DNA of 64,000 nt from Promethearchaeota archaeon (GCA_019058365.1 JAHPZE010000013.1:1-64000), one strand, 5' to 3'; positions 9,050 through 19,224 are shown, numbered from the stretch's first letter. Numbers and translations: made by a program. The notes: a model not told the origin generated them from the sequence alone.

Positions 9050-10438
9050 TTACTTTTCTAAAAGTTTATCAATTATATCCATTCTTTTTTTAGTTTTCTT
9101 AAGGTCATGTTGGAGTTTCTTTGAACGCTTAACATACTCATCATCATTTAATTTTCCTGATGAGTGTTTTTTATCAATAAATTTCAATAAATCTTGAACT
9201 GAACTTAATTTTGTTTTTAAACCTTCCTTTTCATCTTTTAATTCATTTTTGGATCTGGCTTTTGTTTTAGTATTAAGCTTAGGAGGTGGCTTTAATTCAC
9301 GTTCATCTTTTTTCAATCTTTCTGGTTTTGGTGGAAGAGCTGTTAAAGATGGTTCTTCTTGAAGAATAGTATCTTCAATATCTTGTTTACTTATTTCTTC
9401 AGAATTATCTATCATGAGATCTTCAGTTTGCTCACTAATATTAATCATTTGAGAAGATTCAGATACTTGATTATTTTCTGAAATTTCTAACTCAAATATT
9501 CCATCATCTGAATTTATCGCCTCTTTTATCAACTTATCAACTGTAGATTTTATAGTATTAATTTGGCTTTGGAATATTTTTAATAATTTTACGAGGTCAC
9601 TTTTTTTAGAAATCTTCATTGAAAAATCAAGATCTAGTGATCTGTTATTAGCAGGAGTATAAGGCATAGATATTTCTTGTTGTTCTGATAATTTTTGTGC
9701 ACTTATGGATGTTTGAGGAATAGGAACCGGAACATCTTCATTTGCTCTCAATTCCATTCGAAAATCAGAGACAAGCCATTTAAAAATATTTTGTGCTAAT
9801 TGGGGGTTGTTATTACATTGAAAGCCTCCGCCTATCTTATCTCTAAATAATTCATAACTTCCAATACAACAAACTCGTCCCTTTTCTGGTTCTGATACAC
9901 AGATAAGAGGACATGAAAAAGGTTCAGATGTTTCATTTGAATCGGCGATTGAAAACGCACCACTTCCAATAATCGAAAGTGAAGATCCTGATCTATAACA
10001 TAGGGTACCTATATCCGCAGTAATAGGATGTGGGATATTAAATACAGAAATTAAAGGTATATTTTCTATTCCCAAGTTAATCCGCTCATCTAATACTTGA
10101 TCATTTTCAAAAATAATTCCAAATTGTTCTGATATTTCAGATAAATTACTCCCACGACCTTTATCTCCACCTGCATGAGATAATAATAGTAATCCTCCTC
10201 CAGAATTTTTCACCCAATTTACGATAGTATTTATTTCAAAAGAAGAGATTCTAGCAAAATCTGGGCATACAAAAACAAGAATATCATATGGTGTTAATGA
10301 TTCTTCTGTGATTGGTACTTCTAAATAATTATAACAAATAAAATCATTTGAATTTAAATAATCTCGGAGTTCAGTAAGATTTTCATCAATTCTACCTCTT
10401 GGTTTGTGAGAAATATCAAATGCAATATGATATGGCAT
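9050..10438 (-). CDS. GIFT-domain (IFT52-like) protein with coiled-coil tail
   Basis: N-terminal domain of about 230 residues resembles the glutamine-amidotransferase-like fold of the GIFT/IFT52 and DUF4350 group: a FDISHKPRGRI opening, LTPYDILVFVCPDFARIS, a WVKNSGGGLLLLSHAGGDKG turn, and GRVCCIGSYELF before the domain end. A low-complexity linker and a lysine-rich coiled coil (about 375-462) follow. In eukaryotes IFT52 is a core subunit of the ciliary IFT-B complex; related domains occur in bacterial gliding and ABC systems. I cannot assign function here. Single gene, ATG start. Confidence 0.7.
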   Translation of the reverse strand: MPYHIAFDISHKPRGRIDENLTELRDYLNSNDFICYNYLEVPITEESLTPYDILVFVCPDFARISSFEINTIVNWVKNSGGGLLLLSHAGGDKGRGSNLSEISEQFGIIFENDQVLDERINLGIENIPLISVFNIPHPITADIGTLCYRSGSSLSIIGSGAFSIADSNETSEPFSCPLICVSEPEKGRVCCIGSYELFRDKIGGGFQCNNNPQLAQNIFKWLVSDFRMELRANEDVPVPIPQTSISAQKLSEQQEISMPYTPANNRSLDLDFSMKISKKSDLVKLLKIFQSQINTIKSTVDKLIKEAINSDDGIFELEISENNQVSESSQMINISEQTEDLMIDNSEEISKQDIEDTILQEEPSLTALPPKPERLKKDERELKPPPKLNTKTKARSKNELKDEKEGLKTKLSSVQDLLKFIDKKHSSGKLNDDEYVKRSKKLQHDLKKTKKRMDIIDKLLEK

Positions 10439-10599
10439 GTTTGATCATTAAAATTGTATTTTTTTAATTTTAAAGTTAATCAATTTCTTGTTATTATTAT
10501 GTAGTATTTTAATATTTCTATAATTAATATTTAACTATAATATATAGAAGTTATAACCGATACTTTTCAAGGTTTAGCATACAATTATTTGAAAGTTAT

Positions 10600-11697
10600 T
10601 TAAAAAATACTCTTATCCCCAATTATCACATTATCCTTGCTGATATTTTCGACTTTTACATTACTCCCAATAATTGAGTTTTGTGAAATTATATTGTTAA
10701 GATGAGCTCTTTCTTCGATAACACAATTTTCTAAAATACAATTTTCAATACTTGATTGATCACCTATTGAAACGTATGGTCCAATTACAGAATTTATGAT
10801 TTTTGCATTCGATCCTATAAAAACAGGATTTTTTAGGTGTGATCTTTCAACTGTAATTTTAAATTTCTGAAAATCTTCAGAACTAATAGAATTTTGTTTT
10901 AATAAATATCTATTCCCTCTTAATAGTTCAGAAGGTCTTCCAAAGTCTAATATTCCTTGCTTTAGTTCTACAGCGGCGATCTTATAACCTTGATCCACTA
11001 GATCCTGTAAACTTTCTGTCATATAAACTTCTTTAGGATTATTGGGCCTCTGATCCAGATATTTTTTTATATTTTTAAAAAGCGATATTGTTGCAGTTTT
11101 AGAAAATGAATATATTCCCGCAATAGCTAAATCAGATATAAAGTCTTTAGGTTTTTCAACAAGTTCTTTGATTAAATTATTGCTGTCTACTACTACTACT
11201 CCATAAGAACTAGCATCCTCTTTTGGTATTTTCATGACGGTTATTATTCCATCTACATCGGATTCCCAATATTTGTAAAGCAAATATGAATATTCATCAA
11301 TGGGTATCATATCACCTAGGAAAATAAGAGATCCCTCTCTTTTATCTTGGTCTAGACTTTTCATTTTTGTTTCTTTGAATCTATTATGTGCTAAATAGAC
11401 CGCTTCACCTAAACCCCAATAATAAGGTATGCCTTCTTTGTATCCTCTTGGAAATTGTTCAACAAATGTTAATTTAAATTTATCACTATAATGATTTTTG
11501 ATATATTCCATTATTTGCTGCTTTTTATAACCCACAATTAAAATTAATTCAGTATCAGAATCAAATGTATTACTGAATTTAAGAAGAATATGGTCTAAGA
11601 CAGTTTTACCCGCAACCGTTAAGAATGCTTTTGGTTTGCTTAAGGTAAATGGACGTAATCTTGAACCAGTACCAGCAATAGGGCCAATTATTTTCAT
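10600..11697 (-). CDS. Sugar-phosphate nucleotidyltransferase with beta-helix tail
   Basis: NDP-sugar pyrophosphorylase: transfers a nucleotide to a sugar-1-phosphate. Residues 1-240 are the Rossmann-like transferase with the signature GTGSRLRPFTLSKPKAFL near the N-terminus and a metal-binding GDMIPIDE segment. Residues 270-366 are a left-handed beta-helix of hexapeptide repeats (IIGSNVKV, SVIGPYVSIG), as in bifunctional GlmU-like and archaeal ST0452-like enzymes. I start at ATG 11697, where the signature begins, rather than an upstream ATG at 11769 whose extra residues are not family-like. It lies 22 bases downstream of the GPN GTPase on the same strand. Exact sugar is unknown. Confidence 0.87.
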   Translation of the reverse strand: MKIIGPIAGTGSRLRPFTLSKPKAFLTVAGKTVLDHILLKFSNTFDSDTELILIVGYKKQQIMEYIKNHYSDKFKLTFVEQFPRGYKEGIPYYWGLGEAVYLAHNRFKETKMKSLDQDKREGSLIFLGDMIPIDEYSYLLYKYWESDVDGIITVMKIPKEDASSYGVVVVDSNNLIKELVEKPKDFISDLAIAGIYSFSKTATISLFKNIKKYLDQRPNNPKEVYMTESLQDLVDQGYKIAAVELKQGILDFGRPSELLRGNRYLLKQNSISSEDFQKFKITVERSHLKNPVFIGSNAKIINSVIGPYVSIGDQSSIENCILENCVIEERAHLNNIISQNSIIGSNVKVENISKDNVIIGDKSIF

Positions 11698-11719
11698 TTT
11701 TTTTTCAAGTTTGATCGAT

Positions 11720-12496
11720 TTAATAGAATTTAGATTTATCAGAATCAAAAATTCTTTGTAAATATCCAAATAGTAGTTCTAAACCTTTTTCTTCCTTGGT
11801 TGAGCAAGGGATTAATTCTGAAGTCGAACCTAATTGAATGAAAACATCTGAAATTAACATTGATAATTCTCTAATTAATCCCTTCTCACGTTCATTCGTA
11901 GAATCCTCTAGAGCTCGAAAATCTTGGCTCCAATTAACAATCATATCGATTTGATCTTCATCTAATAGATCTACTTTAGAGAGCACATTTATCTGGGAAA
12001 TATTTTTAAATCGGAATTGGACGGAGGCAGCAAGTAATAATGTGGAAATAAATCCATTTGGTCTAAGTACAAAATTTGAATCAAAAAGAAAGGTAACTGC
12101 TCTTTGAATGGAACCAAAACCTAAAGTACTTGCTATTAATGGACCCGTTTCTCTAAAAGCAAAAAGTTCTAATTGTCCTGCAGTATCTACAAATATCCAA
12201 TCTGGATTATAGTCATCAATTTCATCTTTTAAATCATCAAGATAATTCACCATTAAATCTGAGGCGAGAATCATCGCTCCATTTGGTCCTAAACTATATT
12301 TTTCCATGACTTCCTCAAGTACAATATAATCTCGTATATCAATATCAGGCTGGTAGGGCATTAATTTTACCCCTGGATCTAAATTTAACGAAATTGCAGA
12401 GATTTCAGGATCCCTATTCACAATATAGTCTCTTATATCTCCAGTAAGAGTACTTTTTCCACTTCCTGCAGTACCTATGAAGTAATTTAATAAAAT
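11720..12496 (-). CDS. GPN-loop GTPase, apparent AUU start
   Basis: SIMIBI-class GTPase of the GPN1-3 family; the eukaryotic members help assemble RNA polymerase II. The P-loop GTAGSGKST, the diagnostic GPNGA loop, VDTAGQLE (G3) and a LSKVDLLD (G4) motif are all present. The only ATG/GTG/TTG in frame before the GPN loop is a GTG at 12421, which lies after the P-loop and so cannot be the true start. The frame is open back to 12550 with no canonical start. An ATT at 12496, nine bases after a GAGG motif, gives the expected N-terminus LLNYFIGTAGSGKST. I take that ATT as the likely start, an inference. Confidence 0.85.
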   Translation of the reverse strand: MLLNYFIGTAGSGKSTLTGDIRDYIVNRDPEISAISLNLDPGVKLMPYQPDIDIRDYIVLEEVMEKYSLGPNGAMILASDLMVNYLDDLKDEIDDYNPDWIFVDTAGQLELFAFRETGPLIASTLGFGSIQRAVTFLFDSNFVLRPNGFISTLLLAASVQFRFKNISQINVLSKVDLLDEDQIDMIVNWSQDFRALEDSTNEREKGLIRELSMLISDVFIQLGSTSELIPCSTKEEKGLELLFGYLQRIFDSDKSKFY

Positions 12497-12637
12497 TTTG
12501 TTTAACCTCGGTTTAATTGTGTTTTTTAAGTTGCAAATTATGGTGAATAGTCAAAGATTTCTCATAAAGTAATAGCTTTTATCTCTTATAGAGTTGATAA
12601 TAAATATAGTTTTTATGATCAAATAAAATTTTATTAA

Positions 12638-13606
12638 TTATTCTGGTTGTTTCAAATTTTCTAAATGAATTTCGTTATCCTCTTGTTTTTTAAGTCTTCT
12701 AATTTGGTTTTTAATAGCTTCTTTTTCTTTTTTCTTTAAGTCTTCATCATTAGGTCTCATTGCATTTAATTCTTCTTCAGATAATGGTTTTAGTATACTT
12801 CGAATAGTAAATTCTGAATTTCTTTCTATGTTTTCTTTAAAGATTGATTTCATCTCTCTGATAACCATTAATTTGCTAGGAGATATCTGCCCTTGAATTA
12901 AAGCAGGCTTAGTTGGAAGTTTAATTCTCTCAATTCCGGGTTCAGATCCTCTCCTATTTGGAACTGAAGGAATATACTGAATGGTACTATGTGATGTATT
13001 TTGAAAAGAGAAAGATAAGTTCTGTAAGGCTTGCTCTATTCTTTTTAATGTCTTATTACCTTCACTTATTAATAACGTTAGAGAATCTTCTTCGGAAGAT
13101 TTTTCTATTTTACTCTTTTGATAAAGTAAAGTTCTTTTTTCTGTATTCTCATGGACACTAGTTTTTATTTCCTGGAATATTTTCTCCTGAGTGATTTTAC
13201 CTTTAATTCTTCCTTTTAATTGTAAATCTTCAAATTCAAACCCATTATAACAATCATCATTAACCCAAATATCAGAGATTTTGAAACTTTCTTCAAAATG
13301 ATATTGAAATCTTTGACCAGAAAATAGAAAAATTGATAATCTTAGAATTTTAATATGCAATCCCTCAGTATTTTTCAATTCATCTAGTTCGATAGAAAAT
13401 GATAAAGTTTCAGAGGAGTGATATAATCTTTTAATGGCAATTAGATATGGGGGTTGATTATGAGGAAGCTCTTGTTTTGAAATTTCAAATTGCATTGTTA
13501 ATCGTTTTATTTTTTCGGGAAGAAATAAAACTTGTTCTTTTTTATTTTTTTTAAATTCTAAAAATAATTTATTACGGTCGTCCCAAAAAACTTGGAACAA
13601 TTCCAT
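12638..13606 (-). CDS. Hypothetical soluble protein
   Basis: No family recognised. The first 150 residues look like a beta-rich domain (alternating hydrophobic strands such as LHIKILRLSIFLFSG); the rest is charged, helical and low-complexity, ending in a lysine/glutamate coiled-coil-like tail. No cysteines in pairs and no membrane segments. ATG start at 13606. It is the last housekeeping-type gene before the restriction-modification patch. Confidence 0.7.
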   Translation of the reverse strand: MELFQVFWDDRNKLFLEFKKNKKEQVLFLPEKIKRLTMQFEISKQELPHNQPPYLIAIKRLYHSSETLSFSIELDELKNTEGLHIKILRLSIFLFSGQRFQYHFEESFKISDIWVNDDCYNGFEFEDLQLKGRIKGKITQEKIFQEIKTSVHENTEKRTLLYQKSKIEKSSEEDSLTLLISEGNKTLKRIEQALQNLSFSFQNTSHSTIQYIPSVPNRRGSEPGIERIKLPTKPALIQGQISPSKLMVIREMKSIFKENIERNSEFTIRSILKPLSEEELNAMRPNDEDLKKKEKEAIKNQIRRLKKQEDNEIHLENLKQPE

Positions 13607-13761
13607 TTTGATTTTAACCCTTTAGGTGTGTGATTTTTAATTACAATTTGAAATATCTACAAATTAAATTCAATCTTTAATTTAAAATATGGCGAGTTAA
13701 TCAATTTAATGATTTACTTCAACAAAGTGATGAAAAAAAGTGTAATAAATTGTATATATAG

Positions 13762-14148
13762 CTATTTGGATTCTTTTAACTTTGATAAATAATATATGGG
13801 CTTTTTCAATTTTTTATTAAAATATTCTATCTCCTCTCTTGAGTGGTCTCCAATATAACCATTAACATCTAAAATTAAAATAGCATCTTGATATTGTAAT
13901 TTATTTAAAGCAATCTTTTGTAGGATATCCCATTCTTTAGTAGAAAACTTGTTTTTGTTTATAAGACCATCGATAGAACAAATAGAAACTAACTTATTAT
14001 ATATTATTTGTAAAATTGATTCGATTTTTATAAAATAATCTTTAAATCTTATAGATCCTACTAAATAGATTTTATTTTCATTAATACTTGAGAAATCGTA
14101 TTCTTTGAACTCTTCCAAGAACTTCTTATTTAATCGCCCTTTTTCCAT
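13762..14148 (-). CDS. Nucleoside 2-deoxyribosyltransferase-like protein
   Basis: A 128-aa protein with the fold signature of the nucleoside deoxyribosyltransferase/YtoQ-like group: KIYLVGSIRFKDYF at the start and DAILILDVNGYIGDHSREEI followed by KKPIYYL near the end. Such proteins bind nucleotides, and many sit in phage or defence loci. The ATG at 14148 has a GGAG site six bases upstream and is preferred to a TTG four codons earlier. It is divergent from the type IIG restriction-methylase that starts 170 bases away, so it may belong to the same island. Confidence 0.65.
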   Translation of the reverse strand: MEKGRLNKKFLEEFKEYDFSSINENKIYLVGSIRFKDYFIKIESILQIIYNKLVSICSIDGLINKNKFSTKEWDILQKIALNKLQYQDAILILDVNGYIGDHSREEIEYFNKKLKKPIYYLSKLKESK

Positions 14149-14317
14149 ATCCTTCTCCAAATTTAATAAAAATTTACTTCTTCATCTTAAAGAAAATTTA
14201 ACAATTATGTCACATAGATATTACATAATTTTTTACGCGTTTATTAGACATAATTAACCAGTTAAAATACTTGAATTTTTTTTTTCTGAATAAAATTACT
14301 TAAACTTAATAGTTCCA

Positions 14318-17300
14318 ATGGCAAGCGAAACAATTAATTATAAGACTATTTCAAAAGAAGAAATATTTGGAATTTTTCAAAATGCTATTTTGGAAGGCGT
14401 AAAAAAAGAATATCATCATAAAATAAAAATTGGAAAACCAATAAAATCAAAGTATTTAATTATTGAAAGTGATCCAGAAGCATATACAAGAAGTAAAATT
14501 GAACCCTGTCTTAAAAAAATTCTTCCAAAAGTTAATTTTCATTCTGAAATTCATAAGAGAACTAGTTTAGGGAATTTAAAGAAGCCAGATGGATTTATCC
14601 CTTCTCAAGATGTTATCACTACTAATAATTTGCTTATTGAATGGGAACCATTTAATGAAGATCTTAGAATTAAAAAAGATCATGGAATAAATCAAGCAAA
14701 AACTTGGATTTCAGATATAAATATTGGATATCAACACAATGCTTTAGTGACAAATGGTCGGGAATGGGTCTTGATCACAACAAAAAAGATGCAAGATGAA
14801 ATTAGAGTTATTGAGCAAGATATAACTGTGAAAGAAGCATTGGAATTAATAGAGAATGTCTATAATGGTGAAAAAATTCAAGAAAAACCTTTAGAGGTAG
14901 CTATTGATATAACAGAAAAATTTTACAATTGGTATGTTGCTTTAATTCATGGAGGAGAATATATTGATAAGGATAATAAAAGGAAAATTATAACCAAAGA
15001 AGAATGCCTTATTAACAATGTACTGAACGCTTCAACAAAAAAAGAAAAAGAAGATTTTATTAGATTAAATTTCACTCGATTAATTTTCATAAGAATATTG
15101 ACAGAATACGGAATAATAAGGAATGATACCCTTAATGATTTGAAAAATACTGAACCTGAAAATTTTTATAGTCGGATCAATCAATTGTATTTTGAAAGTC
15201 TGAATACACCATTAAAAGAAAGAGAAAATATTCCAAGAACTTATTATAATATCCCTTTTTTAAATGGTGATTTATTTAGAATTAAACCTATTGATAGAAA
15301 GGGTTTAAAAATTCGGCGAAAATCATTTATCCAAGCTATTCAATTTTTGAGAACATTTCATTTTAAAAAAGAATATGAAGATATTCAAAATAATTTTAAG
15401 ATTGATAATACAATTGATCCTGAAATTTTAGGTCATGTTTTAGAAAAAACAATAGAGGATAGAAAACAAAGTGGTGTATATTATACTCCACAAGCTATAA
15501 CCGAATTTATGTCTGAAGAGGTTATTAAAAATTATATAAAAAAAAGATTTATTGAGTTTTTAAAAGAAAGTCAAGATTCACAATGGAAATATATTGAGAA
15601 ATTTGAAGATATCTATGATATCCAGAAGATAATTTTAAAGAAATTTTATAATAAAATTATTAAAAATATAAAGATTTGTGACCCAGCTGTGGGATCAGGA
15701 GCATTTCTCTTGAGTTGTGGTAACTTTCTTTTTCAAATAAGAAAAAAAATTATGGAAAAATTAGGTATCCTGAAAGATGATTATTCAATCAAAAAAGAAA
15801 TCATACAGGATAATTTATATGGTGTAGATATCAAAGAAGCAGCTATTGATATATGTAAATTAAGATTATGGTTATGGATAATTCAAAAGCAAGAGCCAGA
15901 ACCTTTACCTAATATTGATTTTAATATAAGAAAAGGAAATTCTTTAATAGGATATACCAATACTGAAACGATTAAAATAGATATTGAGGATATTAGCTCT
16001 TGGATTAAAAAAGCAGATCTAACTGAAATCTTCATGGAACGGAATAAATACATAAGAAATTATTATACAATTAAAGATCCTTCTGAACAAAAAAAACTTA
16101 AAGATAAAATTGATGTTATTACAAATGATTTTAATAATAAATTGAATGAAGCAATAAAAAATGATTTAAGTAAAGAAAAAATAATTATAAAATCATTTGA
16201 TATTTCAGATCTTAACTTTTTCCATTGGATTATGGAATTTTCTAAGGTTTTCGAAAGAAATAACGGATTTGATATTATAATTGGGAATCCCCCTTACTTT
16301 AGAATAACTTTTGCTCCAAAACTTGAACAAAAATTAATTGGAAAGTTAGGAATTTTAAAAAAATATCATCATGGACAAGGTGATATTTATTATGATTTTA
16401 TTGTTCGCTGTTTTGAATTATTAAAAGATGGAGGGGATTTTATTTTTATAACATCACGTTATTGGTTAGAATCTGCATATGCTAATTATTTAAAAAAGTT
16501 TCTTAAAGAAAAAGTAAATCTTGTAAAGATAATCGATTTTCGAGAAAATCTCATTTTTAAGGGTGTTGATATTCATAACTCAATACTTTATTACACTAAA
16601 GAGAATCCAACTGATTTCAATAATGAGTTTAGAGCTTATATATTCAATGAAAATCTTACTCATATAGTCAATACTCAAAATCTGGCTGAATGTTTAGAAG
16701 ATCTGGGTAATTTTAACATAAATGAATGGGATAATAATGAAAATTGGGCATTTGTATCAAAAATATATAATGAACTTTTTTTAAAAATCAAACGAATTAA
16801 AACCAAATTAGGAGATGATTATAATTGTAATCAATATACAAATTCATTTAGAAAAAAAAATAAGCCTATTTTAATATTTGAGAATAAGCCTAGTACTTTA
16901 CCTGAAGAATTTTTACGAAATTATCGTAAGATGGGTGAAGTTAAAAACTTTATTGTAGATCCCTTATTAATTAAATTTGTTATAGTCATTCATAATATAG
17001 AAAAAGCTTGGAATAACAAGCAATTAAATCAATATTTTTTATCAAATGAAATATCAAAATCAGATTTATTTGAGATTAAGAGAAACAGTGATAAAAATAT
17101 AGATAAATATGATGAAGTTATTTATATTGGTTATCGAATTCCAAGATTATTTTTCAATTTTACATATGTAGATGATAAAACTTGGGTTGATAATACTTAT
17201 TTTATTACCAAAAAGAAAGCAACAGCCTTTTCTTTGAAATATTTAATTGCTGTTCTTAATTCAGAATTAATGAAATATTATATTGATATTGTAGGAAAGA

Positions 17301-17575
17301 AAAAAGAAAATGAAATTGAGATAGGGGCAATATTTTTAAAAAATTTACCCATTATTCTACGAAGAGGATCTCTGAATGCGTTTAAAAATCAAACAATTAA
17401 GAAAATTGAAAATCTTGTTTCAGAAACTATTATATTAGAAAAAAAGAATGGAAAGATGGATGAAAAATTAGAGCTTTTAAATAAATTAGTATATAATTTA
17501 TATGATATCACAGAAGAAGAGAGGAGATTAATAAAAGATTACGTTTATAAAACAATATCAAACTTATATTATTAA
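14318..17575 (+). CDS. Type IIG restriction enzyme/N6-adenine methyltransferase
   Basis: A 1085-aa single-chain restriction-modification enzyme of the Eco57I kind. The N-terminal 200 residues look like a PD-(D/E)XK nuclease (KPDGFIPSQD then LLIEWEPF). The methyltransferase core holds the AdoMet motif DPAVGSGAFLL (about residue 454) and the catalytic NPPYF (about 656), which marks N6-adenine methylation. Residues 800-1085 are the likely target-recognition region. Cleavage and methylation in one protein means no partner gene is required, and none is seen. It heads an accessory patch that continues with the intein relic. ATG start after an AT-rich promoter. Confidence 0.88.
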   Translation: MASETINYKTISKEEIFGIFQNAILEGVKKEYHHKIKIGKPIKSKYLIIESDPEAYTRSKIEPCLKKILPKVNFHSEIHKRTSLGNLKKPDGFIPSQDVITTNNLLIEWEPFNEDLRIKKDHGINQAKTWISDINIGYQHNALVTNGREWVLITTKKMQDEIRVIEQDITVKEALELIENVYNGEKIQEKPLEVAIDITEKFYNWYVALIHGGEYIDKDNKRKIITKEECLINNVLNASTKKEKEDFIRLNFTRLIFIRILTEYGIIRNDTLNDLKNTEPENFYSRINQLYFESLNTPLKERENIPRTYYNIPFLNGDLFRIKPIDRKGLKIRRKSFIQAIQFLRTFHFKKEYEDIQNNFKIDNTIDPEILGHVLEKTIEDRKQSGVYYTPQAITEFMSEEVIKNYIKKRFIEFLKESQDSQWKYIEKFEDIYDIQKIILKKFYNKIIKNIKICDPAVGSGAFLLSCGNFLFQIRKKIMEKLGILKDDYSIKKEIIQDNLYGVDIKEAAIDICKLRLWLWIIQKQEPEPLPNIDFNIRKGNSLIGYTNTETIKIDIEDISSWIKKADLTEIFMERNKYIRNYYTIKDPSEQKKLKDKIDVITNDFNNKLNEAIKNDLSKEKIIIKSFDISDLNFFHWIMEFSKVFERNNGFDIIIGNPPYFRITFAPKLEQKLIGKLGILKKYHHGQGDIYYDFIVRCFELLKDGGDFIFITSRYWLESAYANYLKKFLKEKVNLVKIIDFRENLIFKGVDIHNSILYYTKENPTDFNNEFRAYIFNENLTHIVNTQNLAECLEDLGNFNINEWDNNENWAFVSKIYNELFLKIKRIKTKLGDDYNCNQYTNSFRKKNKPILIFENKPSTLPEEFLRNYRKMGEVKNFIVDPLLIKFVIVIHNIEKAWNNKQLNQYFLSNEISKSDLFEIKRNSDKNIDKYDEVIYIGYRIPRLFFNFTYVDDKTWVDNTYFITKKKATAFSLKYLIAVLNSELMKYYIDIVGKKKENEIEIGAIFLKNLPIILRRGSLNAFKNQTIKKIENLVSETIILEKKNGKMDEKLELLNKLVYNLYDITEEERRLIKDYVYKTISNLYY

Positions 17576-17753
17576 ATAATAATCTTAGAGAATAGAGTAA
17601 CCGAAATAAAATATTACTTCTTTCAGTTTTATAATAATTAGAATTACCTTACTATTTAATTCCAAGAGATCTTATGGGATACATAATTTTTTATCAAAAA
17701 AAGATCACCCTCTTTATGTTTTTATTGGTTTTAATCAATTAATATGTTATAAT

Positions 17754-18947
17754 ATGGATGCTTATTCTGATATTTCAAAAAAAAAATTCCACGGAGGGTT
17801 TCCTCCAAATGTTAAGGTAATTAAGGAGAACTTTACAATAAGAGTTATCTCAGAGATCAAAGCTGAAGATCAAATATATATTGATTCATCATTAACAGAT
17901 CAAGTTCAAAATGTTAAAAAATTTATGTACAGGGGGAGAATCAAAGTTTTTAAGTGTGCTGGTCAAGTTCTTAAAATAAAATCCCTAGAAGATCAATCAT
18001 TTTATGCTATAAGAAAAGAAATACGTGATAATTGTCGTAAAAAGTATGGTAAGATGAGGGTTAATGTTATAGAACAAAATGTTGAGATTCTTAAGGGTAA
18101 CCAATTAAAAAAGGGGGATCTACTACTAATTCCAAAACATAATCAAAGAAATAATAATTATAAACTAAGAACAAGAGATTTCGTAAGTACAATTTCAAAT
18201 TATATTCGTAATGAAATTCCTGAAATCTTAAATTTTACAAAAGAACTCTTTAGATGGTTTGGATATTATCTGGCTGAAGGAATGGTATTGTTTACATCTA
18301 ATAAAAGATATGAGAAAAAGTGTAGAGGGATTTCTTTTACTATAAATATTAATGAAAAAAAATTAGCAAAAGAAATTGTCTGTATTGGGGAAAAAGTATT
18401 TAGTATTAAACCTAGACTAATTAAAATAATTGATAGCCATGCATATCGCATTAATTTTTATAGTACGCAATTAGGGGAATTAATATATTGCTTATTTAAT
18501 ACTGGTTCCTCAAAAAAAAGAATTCATAATTATTTAATATCAGCTCCAAATGACTTATTAAAAGAACTTATAAATGGATGGCTAAAAGGCGATGGTTGGG
18601 TTTGCAATACCAAAGATGTGGTTATTGGAAATACAACATCTATTGAATTAGCGAACCAATTCTATTTAATTTTGATTAATTTGGGAGAGTTACCTGCATT
18701 AGGCATATCTGCTCATAAAAATCAAAATAGAAAAAAAGCAAGAGAATTAGGTTATTACTTAAGGCATAATCTTTATAATATTCGTCTATATAAAAATAAA
18801 AATAGGAGTCATAGAAAACAAAATAAAAGTTATGTATTTTCTCCAATATTAGACATAAATTGCAAATTTTATGAAGGTTATATCTACAACTTAGAATTGC
18901 AAAATAGTAAATCATTTCAAGCAAATTATGTATTAGTTAGATCATAA
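17754..18947 (+). CDS. Intein-like Hint domain with LAGLIDADG homing endonuclease
   Basis: Intein architecture. A Hint N-half opens FPPNVKVIK and continues to QLKKGDLLLIPK. A two-motif LAGLIDADG endonuclease shows WFGYYLAEG and LINGWLKGDGW. A Hint C-half contains YEGYIYNLELQNSKSFQANY. Splicing residues look lost: no Cys or Ser at the N-junction, the TxxH of block B is replaced, and the C-terminus ends VRS with a stop instead of HN plus a nucleophile. The frame is open upstream to 17610, so the ATG at 17754 may not be a true start. In the same frame, 18 bases after the stop, comes a DNA methyltransferase C-terminus, the probable former host protein. Confidence 0.75.
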   Translation: MDAYSDISKKKFHGGFPPNVKVIKENFTIRVISEIKAEDQIYIDSSLTDQVQNVKKFMYRGRIKVFKCAGQVLKIKSLEDQSFYAIRKEIRDNCRKKYGKMRVNVIEQNVEILKGNQLKKGDLLLIPKHNQRNNNYKLRTRDFVSTISNYIRNEIPEILNFTKELFRWFGYYLAEGMVLFTSNKRYEKKCRGISFTININEKKLAKEIVCIGEKVFSIKPRLIKIIDSHAYRINFYSTQLGELIYCLFNTGSSKKRIHNYLISAPNDLLKELINGWLKGDGWVCNTKDVVIGNTTSIELANQFYLILINLGELPALGISAHKNQNRKKARELGYYLRHNLYNIRLYKNKNRSHRKQNKSYVFSPILDINCKFYEGYIYNLELQNSKSFQANYVLVRS

Positions 18948-18965
18948 AGAAAATTACGAGTATAG

Positions 18966-19211
18966 GTTTTAATATTTATTTCTTTCCTCCTATTATCAAA
19001 AGAATACCTTGGTTATCCTACTCAGAAACCAGAAAAATTATTAGAACGTATTATTTTAGCCTCATCCAATGAAGGAGATCTTGTAGCAGACTTTTTTTGT
19101 GGAACAGGCACAACTATAGCTGTAGCAAACAAATTAAAAAGAAATTGGATTGGAGTAGATAACAATCCAAAAGCAATAGAGCTATGTAGAAAAAGGTTAT
19201 ATAATAATGAT
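18966..19211 (+). pseudogene. C-terminal fragment of a DNA methyltransferase
   Basis: From about 18996 the frame reads SKEYLGYPTQKPEKLLERII, then a DLVADFFCGTGTT AdoMet-binding motif and WIGVDNNPKAIELC to a stop at 19211. This is the C-terminal part of a beta-class amino-methyltransferase; its N-terminal part with the catalytic motif is missing. It lies in the same frame as the intein-like gene but behind two stop codons, so I read it as the C-extein of a broken, intein-containing methyltransferase. Confidence 0.8.
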
Positions 19212-19224
19212 TAGAACTTACAAA

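Noticed and set aside
17754..17820. GGFPPN as part of a methyltransferase N-extein
   Set aside because: It resembles FHGGFPPN motifs of some methyltransferases, but the following residues fit an intein block A better and no catalytic motif precedes it; left open rather than called.
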